From the NCBI GenBank assembly GCA_963565915.1, contig OY751490.1:2108001-2172000 (forward strand): a stretch of DNA of 64,000 nucleotides, read 5' to 3'. Positions 30,840 through 41,500 of the stretch are shown here, piece after piece (the stretch's first letter is position 1; each line of letters begins with the position of its first letter). The translations under genes and the position numbers were made by a program. The DNA comes from Entoloma clypeatum. Taxonomy: Eukaryota > Basidiomycota > Agaricomycetes > Agaricales > Entolomataceae. The notes beneath the pieces are model-generated. The model made no database searches. It saw nothing but the letters and a program-made list of their open reading frames with translations, and was not told the origin of the DNA.

Positions 30840-32212
30840 GGTTCTGGAAATAAACTGAATGAAATCATGAGAAAGAGCATTGAAGGCAACGGACAAATGA
30901 AACAAACAAGTTAGATAGCCATCGTAGCAAGTTTCAGTCCTAAGTAAACGGGAAAGATTATTGAGAGTCTAGTGAACTCAGACGTATCTGACAATAAGCG
31001 ACATGTCTAGATACCTGGAAGAGGGAGAGCGGCGATGCACCATCTCACTCCGGGACAGAATGGCGGGGGGTGCCTGCATGGGAGTCATTCCACACAACAG
31101 CCGACGCCAAGGAAAAGACACGATGCCTTCTGGCAAGAGAGAAAGGCTGACGAGGCAAGGCCCAATGAGGAAAGGACAAGGAGGAAAGGCTCGAACAACC
31201 GACGACATGTTGAGTTGTTGAAGGAGGCCTAAAACGCCGTCCGACAGGGAAGACTCAGGAAAGAACAAGAACAACTGATGACATGTTGAGTTGTTGAAGG
31301 AGGTGTAAAAGCGCCGTCCCCCAAAAAACAGGAGGAGGAAATTAAAGTAAAGAGACCACAACTCACTTGTGATTGAAGATTGTGTGGAGAGGGAACAAGA
31401 AAGAGAGATAGCAAGTTGATTTCCCATGCCTCGTCGAATTAGATGACGATAGAACTGGCATGATAAGATTCACTCCCTAGAGCACCTTCTTACAAGTGCA
31501 GCAAGGTAATAAAGAGCCTAGCACGTAATTCTGTCAAAAACCTAACTAGAAGTGTTCTTGCAAAGACAACATAAGCCCCCCTTCCCTGTACCCAACCATT
31601 CCAAACTTGCAGCATCTGCGACATCTGGTAAATCAGGGACTAGAAGCAATGCTGAAGGGGAGAAACCGATTCTAATTCATCGGAGTGAGATATTGCATTT
31701 TAACGCATTACCAGCAACATACTGAAGTAACGATCCAAAGGGCTCAAGCACGGTGGTTTGACTTGGGGCACCTAGAAATTTGGACGCCAGCAGCCACATC
31801 TGTTGGAGAAGGCCATTCTTGTTCAGTTTTGCATTTTCTGGGGTGTCCTCCTTTAATAATTTAGGTAGGTTAAGTTTGATTGGTTATGAACCTTTTGAGA
31901 GAGACTCACGACCATCAAACAGGATCTGCAAATGAAAGATAGCTGAAGTGGGTGTTGAAAGCCAAAGATCAGTTAACTGCTGGTTATATCGTGTTGTCTT
32001 GTGCTGCTGATCACAGATTTGGAATGAACCTTGAACGGAGTCTGCTGATATTGTTCCTGTGTGATATCCCTCAAGACTTCTAGACATGAGGCAGCCATCA
32101 TATGCAGAACTTTATCCGTGCCAAGCACATTTAATGTCCTGAAGACTTGCAAACATGAGGTGACTATCATATGTAGAACTTTATCTGGGCCAAACACATG
32201 CCATTGTCCATC
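30840..32212. other. Gene-free stretch with short direct repeats
   Basis: No supported gene. Two copies of a ~50-base unit (GACATGTTGAGTTGTTGAAGGAG core) lie at 31194-31243 and 31270-31318. They resemble the core of the repeats at 36.99-37.45 kb and 61.4-63.1 kb. A 69-bp direct duplication lies at 32071-32209, just after the Plavaka stop codon, and may be subterminal repeats of that transposon. Confidence 0.55.
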
Positions 32213-35200
32213 CTATTCATCAAGCTCATCCTCCCAATACTCCAACACATTGGTTTCCTTATCTTCATCTGTTTCATCATTCAGATCGGAAGAATCCGTT
32301 TCCGATTCTTCATCATCTTGAGTGGGAATGGCCTGATCATTGTCGTCTTCATCGCAGGGTGCCGCGCCATCTCCGATGGTTTGAGTATCACCGTTTTGCT
32401 TGGATTCGCCAGGTTTTCTATAGGCATACATATGGCCCACGCCGAGACCCCAATGAAAGTGCATTAATGTATCTCTGTCAACGAAGCTAGAATAACGATG
32501 ATGTCAGATTTGAGTTGTCGTTGATGCAAGGGACGCACCGATTTATGCAATATGTTCTCCAATCATCAGACTCTGCGGCTAAATGGGAATCCTTGGGTGT
32601 ACCTGCAGGGTATGCCTGTCCATCTTTGGCTAAAGGTATCAGATGGCATTCCCATAGAACGTCGTTTGCATTGAGAAACCCGAATGTGTCATCATCAGAA
32701 GCTGGCAAGAAGCAAAGTTTGTCGAGGCTTTGGGTTTGAAAGTGGCCGAATGCCACTTGACCATACCATCTAACCCAGAGGAACTCAACGCGATGAGGCT
32801 GATGATCCTGATTCCCATCTCCCATGTATAACACATTTGCATGGTAGATTCCCAATACTTGCGCATACCAGAAACGGTGAGTTTGCAAGGACGAATCATC
32901 CATGAGAGGGTTGAGTACCATGATATCGGACTGAGACCAAAGATTGACTACGTCTTCATCACAATGTACATCATAGGAAGTGTAATTCAGTTGCATGAGT
33001 TGATGTGCATATATTCGTTGATTTTTGAACTGGACAGCCTCCCAGTCCCTGGCCTGGGACGCATCCACTGAGCCCCCAGTCGCAAGCAAAGATCTGACCT
33101 GTGGAAGAATATGTTGCTTCAGTTTTGGGATGAAATTCTATTGTTCCTCAGTTTCAGCGCACAGGGAAGATTCACATCAATCTTGCATACCTTGACTGCT
33201 GGGTCTCCTTGATCCGCACTGACAAATAGAGAAATGTTTTCTGGTTTATTTTCTGTTTTGCCAATAACATGATGTAGCTTGGGCTTGGGGGGGACCTCTT
33301 CGGGTGGAGTTGAGTTCTGCGCTATGTTTTTGACCCCAATTTGTTGAACCCGTGCCTGGAGACGCTCTATTTGAGCCAGCTGCTTGATAAACCCGTTGCA
33401 GTCTGTTCTGTGATAGTGGGCTTTGGGTGAACGGTGTTCAAGCTCGCCCTAATAATGACAGGCTGGTCACGAAATGAGTGTAACAATCATCATTGCAATC
33501 CTCACCAATTCAGTGCTGAAGGAATCACATGTGCCATATGCTCTTATTATCTCAGGGTAGTCCGTGAGAGAATGATACTTGTATGTTGTGAGTTTGAAAG
33601 TCTTTATTGCCACGCCGCCTTGCTGTGCCTTTTGCGCCTTTTTCTTCCTTCTCTGATGTTGGGCCATCTCTCGTGGCAGTTCATATATGATATAAGAAGA
33701 ACAAGTTTTTTGTTGAAATGTGTGAATTTTGTTTTGCAGCGTGTTTGTTGCCATTTGGAGCAACATCAGGGTATGATCGGTATGTAGGCGAAGTTTCGCC
33801 AGACCATGCCAGTGGGCACAAGCAAAGAGGAGCTCTTGAACGATCTTGTTGTGCGGGTCAGGGAGTAGACCATTGAAGACTGGCATGGCGCACTGAAAAG
33901 AGGCAGAAATGTCAAATCTTAATGAAGGCCGCAATCAAGGGACATACTTGGAGAAAATCTTCATAGTCGCATGCCGCCAACTTCTTGAGCTCTGAGGCAT
34001 TCACAGAGAACTTTCGAATAGTTCCACATCCAAAGGTTGGGACTTGGCGATAACTGTAGTGGCAATATTTAGCAGATTAACAGCTGAAAGCAGAGACGTT
34101 CTTACTGATGGTCCATCTCATGAACCAATGATATGTTGATTGAGGAAAGAAGACAAATCAAGTGAATGAAAATTGCCTTCCAAATCCCAAGCTCGACCTC
34201 ATGCAAAAGGTCAACGACAAGCATGGAAAATAAGTCAAAACCAAGTGGTGAAAGTTGCTTCGAAAAAGCATTCTAAAAATAGCTCTTGTCAGAGTATTGT
34301 AAGGTCAAAGAAAGTGCTAACATGGGTAGGAACACGTGATTGCGGCTTCAGAAGGTCTTCTACTCCCTTGCTGTTCACAGCCTTGTCATGGGTATATATT
34401 TGGACCCGTGCGTTAGATGTCGTTGCTCTGTAGCGGTTATCATTGTGACGGGCAGAAGAAGTTTGCAGCTTCATGTCTGACTTCTGACCCATCCGGGAAA
34501 TAAGTTGTTTGGGAATGAGGCATCGCGGACAAGGGTGGGTACCATTCCTTCTGATGCATGCGATCAACGCTCTGCAAAATATATGAGAACTATTGGGCCA
34601 AGTGGCCAGATAGAACATACTTTTCAGGGTAATCCGCGGAGTAGGTGAAAATTCTGGGATATGCTCGACGCGCAATGCCATCGTAGCATTGGACGAGCAT
34701 TCCGTGTTTCCATGCTTTGATGAACTCGTTGTCCAGAAGAATTTCCCACTGCACATGAAAAGCTTCACGATGACAGTGTGCCGTGAGCTCCTTGGTGGGT
34801 CCACTCTGGCCTGCGAACTGACAGGCAAAGTCCTTGAAAGAATCAGGTAACTATTTTGGGGTGTGAGATAAAAGTCTCGCAAGGAAATGACACTTCACCT
34901 TCTGGAAGTAAGCGATGTGATTGCATAGATTGAGAGTAGGCTTTGAGCGTTGATATTTCGAGTTGTTTCCAAAGTAAAGGTAAACTGGCCACAGTTTGGC
35001 TTCCCCGAATGATGTTAAATGAGTTTCGTCGGACCAGAACATCAATGCGATGATTATCCGTGGTGCATTGCAATCTGATTCGGGCAGGATTTCAAGAAGC
35101 TCCCGCTGTGAATCTAGAAATGCGGTCGAAGTGTACATTTCTCCATACACCCAGACCTCTTCGTAATCATCTTCTGGCTTCCAGAAAAGCTCATAGGCCT

Positions 35201-36499
35201 CGAGATGAAATAACGATTGAAACTCAGGTTGTGTAAGACGTTCTTTGATCACAGAAACTAGTGAACGATGATATAGTTGGCCCACATTATAAGATTGCAG
35301 GCCGGAGCTCTCCATCTTTTTATGAAAGGGAACCTCTATGTTGATAGGTTTCTGCCGCCAGCCGTTGTTTTCATGCAACCATTCTTGTGTAGCATCCCAG
35401 CCACCATCCTCGGGATTCTCGGCCAGAATGCGATCGATTTTAGACCAATTTGTAGTCCTGACATCATGCAGAGAGAACTCATGATGGCTAATGATATCCA
35501 TGAGTGCTTTGAAGCTCTGTTTTGACTTTTGGATGCCCCCATTCCAGTACCAGTTTCTGAGTTGATAAGAGCTTTCATTTGGATAGGGATAGAACGATGA
35601 CTCCCGCGAATCAGAAAAAATGTTTTTGTCTGTCTCGAGATCAACAAAATCTTTGAGCAGAGCGTGATCCTCAGGACCACCGCTTGAGGGCCGGTGGACA
35701 TAGAAGTGCTTGGATAATCCGAAGATATTGGGAGGAGTGCGGAAATATTGAGGGGGAAGGAAGTCTTGCACTGGAGGCGGGACTCTGGACGATAGTGGAT
35801 CTGGTGGTGGTGGTGCAATGGGTTCTGGATGAGGTGCTGACTAGATATGAATTTTCATGTATATGAAATATTAGATGAGGTGCTGACTAGATATGAATTT
35901 TCATGTATATGAAATATTAGATGAGGTGCTGACTAGATATGAATTTTCATGTATATGAAATATTAGATGAGTCAGACACACGGGCGACGATCGCTTGAGG
36001 AAGGACATCACGATAGCGTGCTGGTGCTTGACGATCCATTCTCCGTGATCTACGCTCTGCCAACGATCGATCATCAACAGGGGGCTGGAAAATTTCCACC
36101 TGAAGCCAAGTGAGTGAATGTCTATGCAAAAAGAGGTGGGCAATATATGGTGGTAGTAACTTCTTCAGCGTCTGGAAAGTTGGAAGCCGCTGACTGAATC
36201 AGCTGCACGGCAGGCTCCATAACCGTGTCCTGCAATGAGAGGTGAAGGGATTAGCAGTCTCAAAACATGGGTAAGCATGAAACAAGTCTCACAGCGTTGC
36301 GGAGTCGGTCAACCCGGGCTTTTTTCCGGGCCTCAAATGCTAATCTTGCAGAGCTGAGAGCATTTTCTACGCATCTCTTGCTTGGAAGACAGGATCGCTT
36401 GTGGAAGTTGAGCCCTCCTAATGTAGGAAAAGAGTGTTTGCAATTTTGATGGTCACATTGCCAGACGGTTGAGATATCAGGTGGTGGTGATGGATCCAT
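32213..36499 (-). CDS. Plavaka-type (CACTA superfamily) transposase gene, multi-exon
   Basis: Coding pieces run from ATG 36499 down to TGA 32213 with short introns. The N-terminal exon has a C2HC finger-like motif (CDHQNCKHSF..FHKRSC). Then follow the blocks typical of Plavaka transposases of Agaricomycetes: WYWNGGIQKS, IEVPFHKK, VGQLYHRSLVSVIKERL, VYGEMYTSTAFLDSQ, IALMFWSDETHLTSFGEAKLWP, NLCNHIAYFQK (34.9-35.8 kb); CPRCLIP and VVDLLHEVELGIWK (34.2-34.6 kb); HRFWYAQVLGIYHAN..VEFLWVRWYG and HWGLGVGHMYAY at the end. Exon borders are not all resolved. I see no clear frameshift. The protein would cut and paste the element; terminal repeats were not found. Confidence 0.82.
35831..35968 (-). repeat. 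Three tandem 46-bp units in an intron of the transposase gene
   Basis: GAGGTGCTGACTAGATATGA begins each unit at 35831, 35877 and 35923. Read on the coding strand each unit contains CTAGTCAG, which looks like a 3' splice site; the exon continues after the copy nearest 35831. 46 is not a multiple of three, so different copies would give different frames. Confidence 0.75.
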
Positions 36500-36522
36500 G
36501 GCAAGGGTGCTAAGTACGCCAC

Positions 36523-36531
36523 CGATTTATA
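36523..36531 (-). promoter_or_regulatory. TATA-like box upstream of the Plavaka transposase
   Basis: CTATAAATC on the minus strand, about 25-30 bases upstream of the ATG at 36499. The leader would be very short if this is the promoter. Confidence 0.4.
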
Positions 36532-36991
36532 GACAGATGAGCATGTTGATACCCCCATAGGGGACGGGAGCATGAGGCATGGGGTAAATGCGAGCCAGGA
36601 ATATAGCGCTGACACCACGATGCTGGCACACCTCATATATCTGATCCTTCATTTCCCATATGCAAATTGGATTCACTGTTGTCCCCGTCCGACGTTGTAA
36701 ATGTTAGGGGCAGGGCAAAGAAGCTCTTGTCTATGGTATCTGGAATCACATCGGAATATTGACGTGGGGAGTGATAGCCAGGTGCATGGTATGCCTGAAA
36801 ACTGATTAAACAGAATTAAGGGGACCATATGAGATCATGATACCTTTATAGTACTTGGAGGAGCTTGCCATGTCGTTTTTGCACATAAGGGATGCAGGAC
36901 CAAGGAACAGGACGCACGGACAAATGCGAGTCGTAAATATAGCCTCATAAGAGGAAAACGAGAGCAGAATTCCAAGACTGAATGAGTCAAC

Positions 36992-37450
36992 AATGGACGT
37001 AATGTCGAGCCATTCCAAAGGCAGATTATAGTTTTGGATAGAGAGGAAAAGCGGAGAAGAAAGAGGATCCGTGTCTGAGCTGCGTCAGATTAATGACAGA
37101 CGCAAGGTCGAGTCGCTTGAGAGGCAGATATGCCGTCTCAAAGTTGAGGTAGGTATTACGCCCTTGTGGAGAGAGGAAGAGCAGGAGCGGAATCCATGAC
37201 TGAATAAGTCAATCAGGTAATGGCAGACGCGATGTCGAGTTGTTTGAAAAGCAGATTGGATGATGGAGAGGAAGATAACGACAGACGCAAGGTTGAGTCA
37301 CTTGAGAGGCAGATATGCCGTCTCAAAGTTGGGTAGGTATTATGCCCTTGTGGAGAGAGGAAGAGCAGGAGCGGAATCCATGATTGAATAAGTCAATCAG
37401 GTAATGGCAGACGCGATGTTGAGCCATTCAAAAGGCAGATTATGCCATTT
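36992..37450 (+). repeat. Tandem repeat, 185-bp unit, about 2.3 copies
   Basis: GACAGACGCAAGGT starts units at 37095 and 37280; a partial related unit precedes at about 36992. The core GACGCRATGTYGAGT..GAGGCAGAT..TATGCCRTCT is the same as in the arrays at 61.4-63.1 kb. The flanking 36.54-36.99 and 37.45-38.16 kb show no supported gene. Confidence 0.75.
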
Positions 37451-38218
37451 CAGATGGAGAGAAGAGTAGAGTTCAAGATCTCAAGCAACTCAGGACAGAG
37501 TCACAGGCCCATCACAAACCCTGAAAAGCCCCATTGTGGTAGTGATGCCGAATTTGCAATAGAATATCAGAAATTCCAAATATAGAAATTAAATATTGAG
37601 TTTTTGTGAACTTTTTTTGTCGGGGTTGGTTCAGCTGAATCTGCCGATTTCAAAACTCACATGGGCATGCATGGCTGACAAGTGGCCGTGGTAAGCATCA
37701 CATGGATCGGGCTTTTCAGGGGTTGTGACAGGCTTTGTACACCGAGCCCGGACATCACTAGCCGCTTCCAGTGAAAACACGTTGTTACCTGGGTCCAACC
37801 AAGAGAACTGCACTTATTTTGGTCCAAGGGACACGCTCAAAAATGGTTGCTGGGTGATACATATGGGTTTAAGTAAGCTTGCTACATTCACCCCAATTTT
37901 GATACAAACATTGACATTGTTGGCGCTGTGGAAGGCTGGATGAGGCACATGACTGACGATGATCAAATATTATCCATAGCCTTACCTATGTACAGACAAC
38001 AGAACGGAATCAGCAAGATACGATGACCGCGGCAGGAAGCTGAAACAAAAATAAAAAATGTCAGTTTGCATCAGTAACATCATGATACGATGATTTCACC
38101 CCTTGGAGTTTCCTGAAAGCTTCAACCTCATGCCTTGGTAACTTACCTGCGAAGTGGTCGGGAAATCACATGCCAAGGTTGCTCATTTTCACCACGAGGC
38201 AATCGAGAGCATCAAGCC

Positions 38219-38567
38219 TAATGATGTAACCGACGTAGGCAGCCCAAAGGGCGCTCAAGACGTAGCGGTACGAAGGCATAGTGGAAGCTCAACTAACCTG
38301 GTTAAGAGTAACTAAAGGAAATCTAGAAGCTATACTAGCTTGTTAGTTAACTCAAAGAACTGGGGTGTTCAAGAAGTTAGGATTCATCGTACTAAATACA
38401 TGGGTATTTATACTAATCCAATATGCGCACGGACCATTGTACAAACAATACATAAACAAGTCATGCGTCCGTGGTTGTACCATAAACTCACATATATGGT
38501 AATAGTGACTTATAGTCACTTCCTGTGACAAGCACATGGTGCGACATATCTGGCGATATGTTCAACA
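38219..38567 (-). repeat. 3' LTR of element E
   Basis: Minus strand from TGTTGAACATATCG to CATCATTA. Contains TATAAATA. It also carries the ATG and first 20 codons of ORF0, so it could start translation into flanking DNA. Preceded by purine tract GAGGGGGAG, which overlaps the gag-pol TGA. Confidence 0.9.
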
Positions 38568-38574
38568 CTCCCCC

Positions 38575-41500
38575 TCACTTAGAATCCCGGGTAGGTTTCG
38601 TAAGTGGAGTATAAGGCTCTTTAAACTCCATTCGGAGTAGAGCGCGGAATTTCTCAAATTCCTGGCGACCAAGTGGCTTGGTAAACATATCAGCCGGATT
38701 CTCAGTTCCCGGAACGAACCGTGGTTCGATCAATCCATCTTGAACTCTATCGCGTATAGCAAAATGATGGATTGCCATATGTTTGGTTCTGCCTTCAGTG
38801 ACTGGGTTTTGCGCATTGAAAATCGCGCCTTGGTTATCTACATGGAACAGCATTTTTGTAATGTCCTGTAGTCCAAGCTCTTTGAAGAGATGAGTAACCC
38901 ATTCGCACTCCCGCGAACATTCACTGGCAGCAACCATTTCCGCCTCAGTGGACGAATGTGCCACTGTCTTTTGCTTGCGACTTTTCCAAAGAACAAGTCC
39001 TCCTGCAAGCTTAAGGAAATATCCCGATTGGGATTTTCTATCAGATGGGTCTGATGCCCAGTCTGAATCTGTCCATGCTTCAAAGGAAGCCTTGGATCGA
39101 CCATCATAAATTATAGAATAGTCTTGAGTACCGACAAGATATCTGATAATCCGTAGAGCGTATTTCTCATGCTCTTTGGAAGGGTTTGCAGACATTTGTG
39201 ACATTTTTGCAACTGCAAAAGCAATGTCCGGTCTCGTTCCAATGGACAAGTACAACAACGATCCAATGATCATTTGGTACCTTGTTTTGAGTGTGGGATC
39301 CACCTCCCCCTCATTTGGTGCAGTGTAATAACCCTTTGGGAGTGGAGTGTCAGCAGCCTTTGCATTTTCTAAGCCAAAGCGCTTAATGATCTTCTTCAGG
39401 TATTCTGACTGATCGATTGTTACGATCTGCTTTCCCGAATCTTGTTGTATTCTCATACGCAAGAATTCTTTAGCAATACCAAGATCACGACTTTCCCATT
39501 TATTTTTAAAGTCAGATTTTATCTTGCGAACAAGATCTGGGTTTGATCCCATGAACAGGCCGTCATCAACATAGATCAAAGCAATTATCAAATCACCTGA
39601 TTGTTTGTTGTGGTAAACAAAGACGCCTGAGTCAGTTCTACATCGAGTAAAACCTAGCTTCTCCATTGATGCATTGAGCGCGATCCACCACGCTCTTGCA
39701 GCCTGTTTAAGGCCATAGAGTGCTTTTAATAAACGGATGACCTTCCGTTCTTGGCCTTTGACAACAAAGCCTTCGGGTTGATTCATATAGATTTCTTCAT
39801 CGAGCTCTCCATAGAGAAAAGCTGATTTGACATCTACTCCTTCAATCACCCATCCTTCAAGCGCAGCTACGGCGAAGAGGATTTGGATAGTTTCGAAACA
39901 TATCACGGGTGAGAAGATCTCATCAAAATCGATACCCTCGATCTGTGAGAAACCCTTGGCAACGAGTCGTGCCTTCTTTCGTCCGTCAGTTTTGACGTCG
40001 AATACCCATCGATTTCTGATGGTTTTACGACCTTTAGGTAGGTCAACCAACTTAAAGACATTGCGCTTCCGGAGGGCTTCTAGTTCCTCACGGCATGCTG
40101 CTTTCCATTCAAGCTTTTCCTTTTCAGGTAGCTTATTTATGTCCTTCATTTGCCAAGACTTTGGGTCTTGTGGAATTTCGTCATATGCAGGGATTGCTTT
40201 AGATAGCAAGTGCGCAAGCATTTGTGACTGTCCTCCCCCTTCCCTAATATAGAGTAATTCCTCCATATCTATATCCGGATTCGGATTGGAATTGTTCTGA
40301 TACATCTGAGGATCAGCGGAGCTAGTTGATGGAACAGCGCCAGATTGCTGGGGTCTGGTCTCCGATCGGGGATTATAGGCGTATCGCCGTGAATCCTCCT
40401 GAACGGTTCTGCTCCAATCACGCTGATTTTGACGCAAGGCCTCAGCCGGGTCATTCCCGTAAACATTTCCAGGACGCTGGGGTATAACCCGAGTACGACG
40501 AGGACGATCAGTCTGTGGACGATAATCGCCTGGTAAGGTACGATCATCGTTTGGTGCATCTATGCGCACACCTTTCCCTGGATTGCGAGTCCGGGGAACC
40601 CACTGCTGATTCTCAGCGGTGTCCTGTCTGTTTGTTCCATCAGAAGTCTGACTGGAACCTTCGGGAAGCTGACCAGTTTGGTCGCTATTTGTATCAGGGA
40701 GGTTATGATTGTCATCATGGGTTCCTGGATTAGACGGGTAATGTGAACCGCCAGGACCATGTGCATCATTGTCTTCCGAATGGAAATCGTCGGTTGGTAA
40801 AACAGACGGGCCATCATGTCCATTTGCATCATCGTTTCCCATATCGTCTGATGTTGGATCATGGTATTGTGTTATCGAAGGTATTTTGTTCATTGTAGAA
40901 CATTTTGGGAACAGCTGTTCATCAAACATTGCTGTGACACCTATGAAGACTACGTTGTTTGGTATCCGCATAAACCGGTAACCTTTAGTTCCAGTTTTAA
41001 ATCCGATGAAGATCATCAGCTCGGATTTAGCGGTGGTAGTACGAATTTCTTTTGGAAGAAAGACGTAAGCACCACATCCAAAAACGTGTAGGTTCGACAC
41101 ATCAGGCTTTTCCTTTTTAAGGGACTCATACGGAGTAAGCCATCCATGTCTTTTCAATGGAGTTCGGTTATACAAGTGAAGTGCATGTTCTACCGCAAAT
41201 TGAATCCATATTTCGGGTAGGCAAGCATCATGCAACATAGCAAGTGCTTTATCCATTAAAGTTCTGTTAAAATGTTCTGCACGACCGTTTTGTTGTGGCT
41301 GGTGCGGCACAGTAACTTCACCCTGGATTCCCATCTCACGCATATCTGCTTGGAAAGGGACAAACTCACCGCCGCCATCAAAACACCAAGTTTTAATTGT
41401 CGTATTGAATTGGTTTTTAACCATGGCATTAAAATCACGAAGTGCAGAGTGTGCATCGGATTTTAGTCTCAATAAAGAGATCCAGGCGTGTGATGTGTAG

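Noticed and set aside
40269..40862. Extra ORFs overlapping the E polyprotein
   Set aside because: They are frame shadows of the intact gag-pol frame without independent features.
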